Positions 1-6,364 of a stretch of 9,488 nucleotides of DNA are shown in pieces. Position numbers and translations under genes: made by a program. The stretch's first letter is position 1, and each line of letters opens with the position of its first letter. The notes under the pieces are model-generated. The model was not told the DNA's origin. It ran no database searches and was given only the letters and a program-made list of their open reading frames with translations. Source of the stretch: an uncultured Bacteroidales bacterium (GTDB lineage: Bacteria; Bacteroidota; Bacteroidia; Bacteroidales; UBA932); the NCBI GenBank assembly GCA_934678915.1, contig CAKUSF010000077.1, positions 1-9,488 on the forward strand. Direction: 5' to 3'.

Positions 1-198
1 TTCGAACGTTCAGGTTTTGAGCTTACAAACTCAGAACTGAACACGATCAGCTACCGCCTAAAGATCGGTGGCCCTTCGGCAAGCTCAGGGACCGCCATTT
101 CGACAAACTCAGGGACGGCCACCATCACCCCGACCACCGGCTTCGCCTTCAACGCCTACCGCATCGATGGCCACTGGTATCTAACCCTCAAACAGTAG
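1..198 (+). CDS. C-terminal fragment of a small lipoprotein, paralogue of the gene at 6365-6874 (5' end outside window)
   Basis: Frame 1 is open from the window edge to TAG at 196-198, giving 65 residues that end in GHWYLTLKQ. The last 26 residues (from TATITPTTGF) are identical to the end of the lipoprotein at 6365-6874, and YRLKIGGPS is shared just before a variable stretch. The first residues (FERSG, then ELTNSELNTI) differ clearly from the paralogue (FERSG, then IEIVLPDQNT). By analogy the missing 5' part should encode a lipoprotein signal peptide and a helical N-terminal half. Two palindromic repeats in reverse orientation sit inside the frame and encode SASSGT and STNSGT. The function is unknown; the fold may be NTF2-like, judging only by the closing strand pattern. 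The paralogy is certain from the sequence; that the gene is intact upstream is inferred. Confidence 0.85.
   Translation, partial: FERSGFELTNSELNTISYRLKIGGPSASSGTAISTNSGTATITPTTGFAFNAYRIDGHWYLTLKQ
71..117 (-). repeat. Two reverse-oriented REP-like palindromic repeats inside a coding frame
   Basis: Read on the minus strand, 71-93 gives GGTCCCT, GAGCTTGCCGA, AGGGC, and 97-117 gives GTCCCT, GAGTTTGTCGA, AAT. Both match the arm / 11-base core / arm pattern of the repeats at 1732-1758 and 6768-6794. They lie in frame in the lipoprotein fragment and encode SASSGT and STNSGT. The paralogue carries one unit at the same point in the opposite orientation. Confidence 0.8.
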
Positions 199-257
199 AG
201 CCACCGCTTCCGTTTGCGAATCACAGCCGCGAAGGATGCTTCTGAAGTGGGTGTAAA

Positions 258-311
258 GCATTTCGCAGGGCTGACCTTGGTTTTAAAGTAGGGTCAGCCC
301 TGCGATGATGC
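258..311. other. Long hairpin downstream of the lipoprotein fragment
   Basis: TCGCAGGGCTGACC (263-276) and GGTCAGCCCTGCGA (292-305) form a perfect 14-bp stem with a 15-nt loop. GCAT/ATGC at 258-261 and 308-311 extend it beyond a small internal loop. No T-run follows on either strand, so it is not a standard intrinsic terminator. It may protect a 3' end or structure an RNA. One arm overlaps the end of the minus-strand ORF at 283-411. The counterpart at 6934-6987 has two changed stem positions. Confidence 0.6.
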
Positions 312-411
312 TTAGAATGATGTCCATGGCACATCGCGCGGCCCTGTTTTGTATTGCCCGGATTCTACGCTCGCTGAGTCTAATATCTTCGACATAGTCT
401 ACTTTTCGCAT
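283..411 (-). CDS. Candidate 42-residue small protein, minus strand (copy 1)
   Basis: The minus strand from ATG at 411-409 to TAA at 285-283 encodes MRKVDYVEDIRLSERR followed by a basic helix-like stretch and a hydrophobic end (MDIILSIIAGLTLL). From VDYVED onward it matches the 45-residue ORF at 6959-7096, with two substitutions (A for V, and A for E near the end). A 13-nt difference from copy 2 throws the SD-adjacent ATG at 433-431 out of frame: that start yields only 17 codons. The same 13-nt stretch supplies the new in-frame ATG used here. I do not recognise a family. The pattern of a charged N-terminal helix and a hydrophobic C-terminus could suit a small membrane-associated peptide, but this is speculation. 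The ORF lies antisense in a lipoprotein 3' region, so it may be chance. Confidence 0.35.
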   Translation of the reverse strand: MRKVDYVEDIRLSERRIRAIQNRAARCAMDIILSIIAGLTLL

Positions 412-431
412 TTGCTACATATTCAATAAAC

Positions 432-462
432 ATGTCTGACCCACCTCCCGTGAGCCGGACAT
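432..462 (-). promoter_or_regulatory. Inverted repeat enclosing a Shine-Dalgarno-like sequence (copy 1)
   Basis: CGGACAT (456-462) and ATGTCTG (432-438) can fold into a 7-bp stem with one G-T pair, around a 17-nt loop. On the minus strand the loop holds GGGAGGTGGG (449-440), a strong Shine-Dalgarno-like match unusual for Bacteroidota, followed by an ATG at 433-431. In this copy that ATG opens only a 17-codon frame, because of the 13-nt difference. Confidence 0.35.
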
Positions 463-487
463 ATTCTTGTTCCCTTCACGTCAGTAT

Positions 488-1648
488 TTACTCGCCATGA
501 CTTATATATTTACAGTATTCCACCAAACTTCTTTGAATGACTCCGCCCACTTTGAGCTGCTCTTTATATTGCATCACAAGCATTGGACTCATGCTTCTGT
601 TTAAGGCGAATCGAACGACATCCTGGTCTGATTCCTTGCAGAGAATAATGCCTATTGTGGGATTCTCGTTTGAGCGTCGTTCTTCTTGATCAAGTGCTTC
701 GAGGTAAAATTCCAGCTGACCTTGATACGAAGGTAGAAATTCGGTGGTCTTTAACTCAAATGCTACCATGCATTGCAGTAGTCTGTGATAGAATAGAAGG
801 TCTATTTTGAAAGTTTTACCACCCACAGTTATCGGATGCTCTTGGTCAATATAAAGGAAGTCCTTGCCCATTTCAAGAATAAACTCCTTCATGTGCTCCA
901 CAATTCCTTTTCGCAGGCGTGCCTCTTTATAGACTTTCGGCAGCCCCAGAAAGTCAAGATATGCAGTGTCTTTAAACAGAACCGTTGATTTTCTATATGT
1001 TTGCCTCAGTGTCTCCGATTGTACATCCTTCCCTCCTAATAGAGAGGACATCGTGTCAGTCTTGATAGCTCTTTCAAGCTCTTTATTCTTTAGGCGTTCG
1101 CGTTCTGCGTATAACATGTAGAACAAACGTTGATTGTCCGCTTTGCAGCGGCTCATTATTATTAAATGATTTGTCCAACCTGTTGAATATAATACATTTG
1201 GTATTTGTGCCATTCGAAATGGCACAAATGTGTCGTCAGTCGGTTGCATTGATAAGGCCGGTTCCGAGTCACTCCCTTTGAATGATTGTTGTAGTTGTTT
1301 GGGCATAGCATGTTGTTGTAGCCCTAACTGTTGGATCAACTGGATAAAGCTTTCAGAACTATAGGTCTCGTAGAACTGAACCATCTTGTATAATGTTCGG
1401 CAACTCCAACCGCGGATGGCGGCATCTTGTGTGGAAATATATTCAGCAAGTTGCCGGACGATACCATCGCCCCATTCCGAGTTACGGATTTTTTTGCTTA
1501 TATAGCCTCCGACTTCCCAGATCATATTCAGAGATCCTCTGTCAACAACATCCGCGACCCTCTGTCGATGGCTCTGAATAATGCTATATACAGTTTGGAA
1601 ATCGGAAACCGGTGCAGCGGCTTTTAATGTAGTGGTGTTGTCCTCCAT
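488..1648 (-). CDS. DUF1016/YhcG-type PD-(D/E)XK nuclease domain protein
   Basis: The 386-residue product has the usual YhcG-family length and two-part layout. The N-terminal DUF1016 domain (about residues 20-195) carries WEVGGYISKKI at 45-55, GWSCRTLYKMVQFYETY at 80-96 and TGWTNHLIIMSRCK at 156-169. The C-terminal nuclease domain (about 225-370) has KIDLLFYHR at 281-289 (Asp283) and AFELK at 296-300 (Glu298, Lys300), matching the PD-(D/E)XK metal-site pattern. It is followed by NPTIGIILCKES at 329-340, typical of the family. Members occur widely in accessory islands, sometimes beside restriction or toxin-antitoxin genes; the biochemical role is not firmly established, and DNA processing or defence is the usual inference. 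The gene appears intact. It is transcribed toward the duplicated segment, ending 22 bp from its edge, and diverges from the large lipoprotein gene. Start: ATG at 1648 gives the expected N-terminus. Confidence 0.92.
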   Translation of the reverse strand: MEDNTTTLKAAAPVSDFQTVYSIIQSHRQRVADVVDRGSLNMIWEVGGYISKKIRNSEWGDGIVRQLAEYISTQDAAIRGWSCRTLYKMVQFYETYSSESFIQLIQQLGLQQHAMPKQLQQSFKGSDSEPALSMQPTDDTFVPFRMAQIPNVLYSTGWTNHLIIMSRCKADNQRLFYMLYAERERLKNKELERAIKTDTMSSLLGGKDVQSETLRQTYRKSTVLFKDTAYLDFLGLPKVYKEARLRKGIVEHMKEFILEMGKDFLYIDQEHPITVGGKTFKIDLLFYHRLLQCMVAFELKTTEFLPSYQGQLEFYLEALDQEERRSNENPTIGIILCKESDQDVVRFALNRSMSPMLVMQYKEQLKVGGVIQRSLVEYCKYISHGE

Positions 1649-1670
1649 ATATAAATTTACTTTTGTTTAA

Positions 1671-1696
1671 GTGAATCGGGATTCACGATCGGGATT
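1671..1696. promoter_or_regulatory. Inverted plus direct repeat upstream of the nuclease gene
   Basis: GTGAAT (1671-1676) and ATTCAC (1681-1686) form a perfect 6-bp inverted repeat around CGGG, and ATCGGGATT occurs twice 13 bp apart (1675 and 1688). The cluster lies 23 bp upstream of the nuclease start codon, so it could be an operator or a 5' leader hairpin. A clear promoter for this gene was not found; TAAATTTA at 1652-1659 is only a weak -7 candidate. Confidence 0.25.
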
Positions 1697-1701
1697 ATGT
1701 G

Positions 1702-1834
1702 GGTCCCTCCCCGGTCACTGGGCTCTTCTCCCGGTCACTGAGCTTGTCGAAGTGACCGCACCGATTCCTGTACTAACCCAGTCACTGAGCCTACCGAAGC
1801 GCAGCCCCATGGTCGCTGAGCTTGTCGATGCGCC
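1702..1834 (+). repeat. Degenerate array of REP-like palindromic repeats
   Basis: The best unit is 1732-1758: perfect 8-bp arms CGGTCACT/AGTGACCG around the 11-base core GAGCTTGTCGA. Two further units follow at 1781 (core GAGCCTACCGA) and 1811 (core GAGCTTGTCGA). Left of the best unit lie truncated arms GGTCCCT (1702) and GGTCACTG (1713). Units 1781-1834 together resemble the pair inside the nuclease gene at 8829-8884, including the spacer GCAGCCC. No REP-associated transposase gene is visible in the window. The open frame across this array is made by the repeats and is not considered a gene. Confidence 0.85.
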
Positions 1835-1952
1835 CTCAAATATAACGAAAATAAGTCAGAAACGCATGCAAAATGTACGTCCGCCCCAAGCGGAAGAAGA
1901 ATGAATATGCCCGTGAAGAGGAATGAGGGAGTGTTTTACCAGCGAAACAAGG

Positions 1953-1969
1953 TATTACTCCTAGTAATA
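1953..1969. promoter_or_regulatory. Dyad TATTACT-CCT-AGTAATA upstream of the large lipoprotein
   Basis: This is a perfect 7-bp inverted repeat with a 3-nt centre. Its segment TTACTCCTAGT (1955-1965) recurs in reverse complement as ACTAGGAGTAA at 2095-2105, between the -33 and -7 candidates of the downstream promoter. TGTTTTAC at 1932 and 1974 and TGTTTAAC at 2108 recur nearby. Together they suggest binding sites for one regulator, with an upstream and a promoter-embedded site; this is inferred. Confidence 0.4.
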
Positions 1970-2088
1970 AATATGTTTTACGGCACCCAACAAGGGGTAC
2001 GCACTAACACAACGACAAATATATGGGTTTAATTTTTCATAAACAAGATTTTTGCTAAAGAAATTGCCAAAAAGCGGGCAAAAAAGCA

Positions 2089-2119
2089 TTTGTCACTAGG
2101 AGTAACATGTTTAACTTTT
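2089..2119 (+). promoter_or_regulatory. Bacteroidota-type promoter for the large lipoprotein
   Basis: TTTG at 2089-2092 and TAACTTTT at 2112-2119 are separated by 19 bp. They fit the known Bacteroides consensus TTTG / TAnnTTTG, with one mismatch at the last base. Transcription would start shortly after 2120, leaving a short A/T-rich leader without a Shine-Dalgarno sequence before ATG at 2140. The motif ACTAGGAGTAA lies between the two boxes and could be an operator. Confidence 0.55.
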
Positions 2120-2139
2120 TTTATTAACAATTATCCTTT

Positions 2140-5100
2140 ATGAAAAAATTTTTTAGATTGGTTTCGATGTTAGCCGTAGCCGGCCTAACATTCGCGTACA
2201 CCAGCTGTACGGACTACTCTAAGGACATCGACGAGAACAAGAATCAGATCGATGCCGTAAGTAGCGAGCTGGCGACGGCCAAGCAGCAGATTGAGTCCCT
2301 AAAGACGGACGTAAGCAATCTGCAGACTGCCAAAGCTGAGGCCGAGAAGGCGATTTCCGCCCTCCAGACCTCCCTTAAGGACCTTCAGACGAAGCACGAT
2401 GCTGACGTGAAGGCACTTGAGGCTGAGATTTCTAAGGTTAAGGCCGACTATGCCAAGGCTGACGAGGCCGTGAAGGCAGACCTTCAGAAGAAGATCGATG
2501 CTCTTACCGAAGATCTTAAGACCGCTGAGGACAATCACGCTAAGGAGCTCAAGACCGTCAATGGTCTGATTGAGGAGCTTCAGGGCAGCGTTAAGACCAT
2601 CAATGGTCAGATTGCCACTATCAACAAGACCCTTGAGACTCTTGCTACCAAGCAGGAACTTGCTGATGTCAAGACTTGGGCTGAGACAACGCTCGCTACC
2701 AAGGATGCCGTTAGTGAGGTGATTACTTCTGTGTCAGTTCTCAGCCAGACATTCGAGACAGCTAAGAAGGTTCTTGAGCAGAAGGACTCAACCCTTACCG
2801 AGGACATCAAGGCTCTTAATGCTAAGTTGGCCGCTCTTGAGGGTCAGCATGCTTCTGATGTAGCCGACCTTACCACTAAGATTGGCGAGGCTAAGACTGC
2901 TGCCGCTGCCGCTCAGACAACTGCTAACGAGGCTAAGACTGCTGCTGCAGCTGCCCAGTCCAAGGCTGATCAGGCTGAGGAGCACGCCCAGAAGGCTCTC
3001 GGTGACATTGAGGCTCTCAAGAACGCTCTTGGAGTTTATGCTGAAAGCGGAAAATTGGCAGCCACGATCAAGGCTCTCGTAAATGCCGACAGCCTTGCAG
3101 CCGTTGACGTTGCGAAAAAGTACGATGAGCTCAAGGCTCTCCGCATTGCTGATTCAACACTGACAGCTCAAGAGCTTGCTAAGAAGTTCAACAGCTCTGA
3201 GTTTGAGACAGAGTTCGGCAAGTACCTCCAAAAAGCTGTAGAGAAAGATGGTATTGTCAACGATTCCATCGCTGCAAATATTGACCGCCTCCGCAAAGAG
3301 CACGAGAACAGCCTCAACGCCCTCAAGACCGAGGTCAACACCAAGTTCAACGCTCTCTTCTCCATCGCCAAGCAGCTCAAGAGCCTCGTCTTCGTTCCTG
3401 AACTCTATGTTGATGGAATCGAGGCTACTGAGTACACCTACGCTAAGTATAACGCCATGAAGCTTAAGTCTTCAGGTAAGACAGGAGAATACACTGAATA
3501 TACTGAATATGGTGATGGCACTAACAGATTCAGTGCGAAAGTACTTAATGGTAAGTGGTTAGAAGACGGTTTAGAGAAATATACTTCTAACCCATACAGA
3601 GGTAGTGTTATCAATTATTTCATGAACCCTCTTTCCGTTGTCACCTACAAGATGAATCCTTCGACGGCTGACGTGACTAAAGAAACTCCTTTTGCTTTAG
3701 TTACTTATGACAAAGAGTACATCAAGACAAAAGCGAGTGTCAATGATGGTAAAGAAGGGGTTAAATTTGTTTCCGCCAATGATGGCGAACTAAAGGTTTC
3801 GTTTGACGCGAAGTCTTTCGATCAAAATTGTGAACGTCAGAATGCGAACACAATTGACTACCAGAATTCGATTAAAGAAAACATGGTTTCCATCTTTGCT
3901 CTTCAGGCAAAAGTGAAGAATGAAGATGGTCAGGATACAACCATTACTTCTGATTTCGCCCGTCTTTACCTCAGCAAACTTGAGTTTGAAAACCTTGCTT
4001 TCACTGGTGCTGACTATAGCTCAACCCTCGAATGCACTGGCAAGACTACTCAAGATCATATTTATCCAACATTGAAAGAGGCAGTGGAGAATGCACCGTC
4101 TGTATATGTGCTTTACAATGGAGCTCCTCTTAACCTTGACGATGTTGTCACGACTCACTACACTGTTACCAGAACTGTAAATGGAGATAATTTAACGTCT
4201 GCCCATAAAGACTACGATGCCGATCTCAAAGCTGAAATAATTGACGACTTTAAGGTTAAGTACAGTTACGAACTGATTGACTATCTTGTTGGTACGAATG
4301 AGACATCTGAATCGCAGCACATGGCGTTCTCGGATGATGCTAAAACTAATGTTGTTGCTTGCAACGTCACTGATGGAAAGAGAGACGAGAGTCTCATTGG
4401 TGATAAGGCGCGTCAGTCCGTAGGAAGACGTCCTATCGTCATGGTTAAAATGACGGTAGATGGCAAACTTGTCAAAGTTGGTTTCATTAAGTTTGAGATC
4501 CGCGAACAGGTAGGATACAAGACTGCTGGTGAGTTCGAGTCTAATTTCCATTTCTACTGTGGTGGCGATTATTTTGAAGCGACATGGGGTCAAATGGTTG
4601 ACAAGATTCTCAAGGTTACTGGTGATACAAGAGAGACCTTCTCCAAGAATTATAAGCTTGAGACTAATAATGATAAGGTCGCTGTACAGTATTTCAAGGT
4701 CGGTGAAGATTTCATCAATTTGAATGATCCTGATCTTACAGTGGCTCAAGTAACTGCTCTCAAGAAAGCTTTAGGTATTGATAGGACTTCATTCGGTAAT
4801 GTTACAGAGGAACTTGATAGCGAGGAGAGCCAGCAAGGCACAACAACTTCCGTCCTCAGGTGGATCATCGGCACCGAAGATCTGTCTAGCATCTACAAAC
4901 TTGATGGGCATAAGGTTACTATTTGGGTTAGGTACAAATCCACGAACGTGACCACAACTACCAAGTATGACGGAATCTATGTTCCTCTTACTGCAATTGT
5001 TGATAAACCTGTCTCTGAGGTAGGTGTCAAACTCTCCAACTACTGGTTCAACAATGGCGCGAGCGCCAAGATCAATGTGACAGTGCCTTCTAAGGATCTT

Positions 5101-6285
5101 TCTAAGTTTGAGGATAAGGATAATCCTACGCATCCATGGAAAACAGATATTGATCAGGTCTGGGATGGCAACAAGCCTACGTTCGATTTCGGTGAGAACT
5201 ATCCTTTGACGATTAATAAGGTTGCTCAGTATGACTACAAGTACTACTTCGCCCCTGTTCAGTCTTATTCAGATGTGATTGACGGTACTTATTATGAGTT
5301 CTTTGTTGACAACGCTAAAGTGATAGATAAATATACTCATCAGTCTGTTACAGGCAATAAGACAATCACAGATAATAACCAGATTGAGGGTCTTGAGCTT
5401 GGAAATGCAGCAGATGTAACAGAAGGCATCTACACTAACGCTGTCCTGAAGTGCTATTACATCCCTACTAAGGATAAGACCGGCAATTGGAAATCAAAGG
5501 CTCCAGTAGCAGTCATTGCTTATCTTGATCAGAAGTCTGGTGAAGTGATTTATAACTATGGAGATGTGGTAGTTCTCTCCGATGGCACTGAGATTCCTGC
5601 TTCAAAAGATGTTGTAGCTAAGTTCCTTCTCAACCATTACGCATCTGTTCATCCTCAGTACACAGAGGCTATACTCCATGCTCAGATTGGTGTGACAGGT
5701 TACATGCAGGATTGTGGAATCGCTACGTCCCTGAAGGGATCTGTTTGGCCTTACTACTTCCTCCGTCCTGTCAACGCTGTGGCTGCCGCAGACAAGTACT
5801 TTGTTGATTCAGAGGATCAGCAGGCCAAGGAATCCAACATTGACTTGTTCGACCTGTTCACCTTCAAGGATTGGAGAGGCAAGGCTTTCTTCGAGGAGCC
5901 TGTCGGTGAGGCCGAGCCTGACTATACCAACCTCTGGTACTTCAGGTACTACAATGTTAATGCTGTCAATGTTGACATAGCTGGTGTCACGACTGACCTT
6001 AGCGGTGGCGAACTTGGTAAGACATTGCTAAGCAGCAAGTCGACTGAGATTAACCTCACGCAAATTGGTGGCGGTGAATTTGAATGGAAAGCAACTGTAG
6101 CTGAAACATGGGGCGTAGAACATTATAAAGGAGTTCTGAATAAGTTCGGAAAGATCCACTATCACAATAATGGTACTCCGATTGAGTCTGAGTTTACCAT
6201 CAGAGTCCCTGTAAGCTTCACTTACACATGGGGTACAATCAAGTCCTTTGTTGATATCAAGGTTCTTCCTCTTGGATCTAAATAG
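2140..6285 (+). CDS. Large surface lipoprotein with long N-terminal coiled coil
   Basis: The 1381-residue product begins with a lipoprotein signal peptide (MKKFFRLVSMLAVAGLTFAY) and a lipidation cysteine at residue 23 in YTSC. The following CTDYSKDID is acidic, as in Bacteroidota lipoproteins exported to the cell surface. Residues about 30-410 are heptad-rich coiled coil with high Ala, Lys and Glu, including an Ala-rich 14-residue repeat at 250-277. At 415-426 SLVFVPELYVDG marks the change to beta-rich sequence; this coiled-coil-to-VFVPE arrangement recurs in large Bacteroidales lipoproteins, some annotated with a PL29-lyase N-terminal domain. I see no catalytic motif in 430-1381. The C-terminus (IHYHNNGTPIESEFTIRVPV, ending VLPLGSK) looks like a beta domain. 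A stalk-and-head adhesin or structural role is inferred. The gene has its own promoter and is followed by a terminator, then a small lipoprotein. Confidence 0.85.
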   Translation: MKKFFRLVSMLAVAGLTFAYTSCTDYSKDIDENKNQIDAVSSELATAKQQIESLKTDVSNLQTAKAEAEKAISALQTSLKDLQTKHDADVKALEAEISKVKADYAKADEAVKADLQKKIDALTEDLKTAEDNHAKELKTVNGLIEELQGSVKTINGQIATINKTLETLATKQELADVKTWAETTLATKDAVSEVITSVSVLSQTFETAKKVLEQKDSTLTEDIKALNAKLAALEGQHASDVADLTTKIGEAKTAAAAAQTTANEAKTAAAAAQSKADQAEEHAQKALGDIEALKNALGVYAESGKLAATIKALVNADSLAAVDVAKKYDELKALRIADSTLTAQELAKKFNSSEFETEFGKYLQKAVEKDGIVNDSIAANIDRLRKEHENSLNALKTEVNTKFNALFSIAKQLKSLVFVPELYVDGIEATEYTYAKYNAMKLKSSGKTGEYTEYTEYGDGTNRFSAKVLNGKWLEDGLEKYTSNPYRGSVINYFMNPLSVVTYKMNPSTADVTKETPFALVTYDKEYIKTKASVNDGKEGVKFVSANDGELKVSFDAKSFDQNCERQNANTIDYQNSIKENMVSIFALQAKVKNEDGQDTTITSDFARLYLSKLEFENLAFTGADYSSTLECTGKTTQDHIYPTLKEAVENAPSVYVLYNGAPLNLDDVVTTHYTVTRTVNGDNLTSAHKDYDADLKAEIIDDFKVKYSYELIDYLVGTNETSESQHMAFSDDAKTNVVACNVTDGKRDESLIGDKARQSVGRRPIVMVKMTVDGKLVKVGFIKFEIREQVGYKTAGEFESNFHFYCGGDYFEATWGQMVDKILKVTGDTRETFSKNYKLETNNDKVAVQYFKVGEDFINLNDPDLTVAQVTALKKALGIDRTSFGNVTEELDSEESQQGTTTSVLRWIIGTEDLSSIYKLDGHKVTIWVRYKSTNVTTTTKYDGIYVPLTAIVDKPVSEVGVKLSNYWFNNGASAKINVTVPSKDLSKFEDKDNPTHPWKTDIDQVWDGNKPTFDFGENYPLTINKVAQYDYKYYFAPVQSYSDVIDGTYYEFFVDNAKVIDKYTHQSVTGNKTITDNNQIEGLELGNAADVTEGIYTNAVLKCYYIPTKDKTGNWKSKAPVAVIAYLDQKSGEVIYNYGDVVVLSDGTEIPASKDVVAKFLLNHYASVHPQYTEAILHAQIGVTGYMQDCGIATSLKGSVWPYYFLRPVNAVAAADKYFVDSEDQQAKESNIDLFDLFTFKDWRGKAFFEEPVGEAEPDYTNLWYFRYYNVNAVNVDIAGVTTDLSGGELGKTLLSSKSTEINLTQIGGGEFEWKATVAETWGVEHYKGVLNKFGKIHYHNNGTPIESEFTIRVPVSFTYTWGTIKSFVDIKVLPLGSK
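2887..2970 (+). repeat. Tandem 14-codon Ala-rich repeat within the coiled coil
   Basis: Two successive units encode EAKTAAAAAQTTAN and EAKTAAAAAQSKAD (residues 250-263 and 264-277), exactly two heptads each. The nucleotide sequences differ mainly at synonymous positions, so this is an older duplication maintained as protein. It probably extends the stalk by four heptads. Confidence 0.8.
3487..3513 (+). repeat. Short tandem 9-bp repeat encoding EYT-EYT-EYG
   Basis: GAATACACT, GAATATACT and GAATATGGT follow one another in frame at residues 450-458 of the large lipoprotein, just after the coiled coil. The 9-bp unit keeps the frame, so copy number could change without breaking the gene. An EYT also occurs shortly before, at the end of the coiled coil. 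Confidence 0.6.
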
Positions 6286-6306
6286 TCTAACACTATAGCA
6301 TGAATT

Positions 6307-6341
6307 TGAGGCGCGTCGGAACTCGATGCGCCTCATTTTGT
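6307..6341 (+). terminator. Rho-independent terminator after the large lipoprotein
   Basis: TGAGGCGC (6307-6314) pairs with GCGCCTCA (6328-6335). TCG/CGA (6316-6318 and 6324-6326) plus one G-T pair extend this to a near-continuous 12-bp stem with the loop GAACT. ATTTTGT follows directly. It lies 21 bp after the stop codon and separates the large lipoprotein from the small lipoprotein at 6365. Confidence 0.85.
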
Positions 6342-6364
6342 AAAAGACAATCAATAAGATAATT

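Larger units (their letters stand above)
1..466 (+). repeat. Copy 1 of a long duplicated segment (second copy at 6689-7129)
   Basis: This stretch aligns with 6689-7129. From about 118 to 466 I count about six substitutions and one 13-nt length difference (present here near 403-415, absent in copy 2). The first 51 bases are much more diverged, with about 18 mismatches. Similarity ends sharply after GGACATATTC at 466; the next bases lead into the stop codon of the nuclease gene at 488. The copy includes a lipoprotein 3' end, a hairpin and a small minus-strand ORF. It could extend left of the window. Confidence 0.93.

Noticed and set aside
258..311. Hairpin as a rho-independent terminator for the lipoprotein fragment
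   Set aside because: No run of T follows the stem on either strand, so I list it only as a structural element.
199..487. Possible tRNA, rRNA or known riboswitch in the duplicated tail
   Set aside because: I found no cloverleaf with a TTC-type arm and no recognisable riboswitch core. The visible structures are the hairpin and the small inverted repeat already listed.
1702..1834. Possible CRISPR array
   Set aside because: The units are palindromes of unequal completeness with spacers of irregular length that also resemble repeat parts. They recur singly inside genes, and no cas genes are present.
1671..1904. 77-codon plus-strand open frame beginning at GTG
   Set aside because: Its translation is mostly readings of the palindromic repeats (VTELVEVTAP, SLSLPKR, VAELVDAP), and it starts in an inverted repeat. 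This is a repeat artefact, not a gene.
4192..4749. 185-codon minus-strand open frame inside the large lipoprotein gene
   Set aside because: It is wholly antisense to a convincing coding region and shows no family pattern or start signal. It is a frame shadow.
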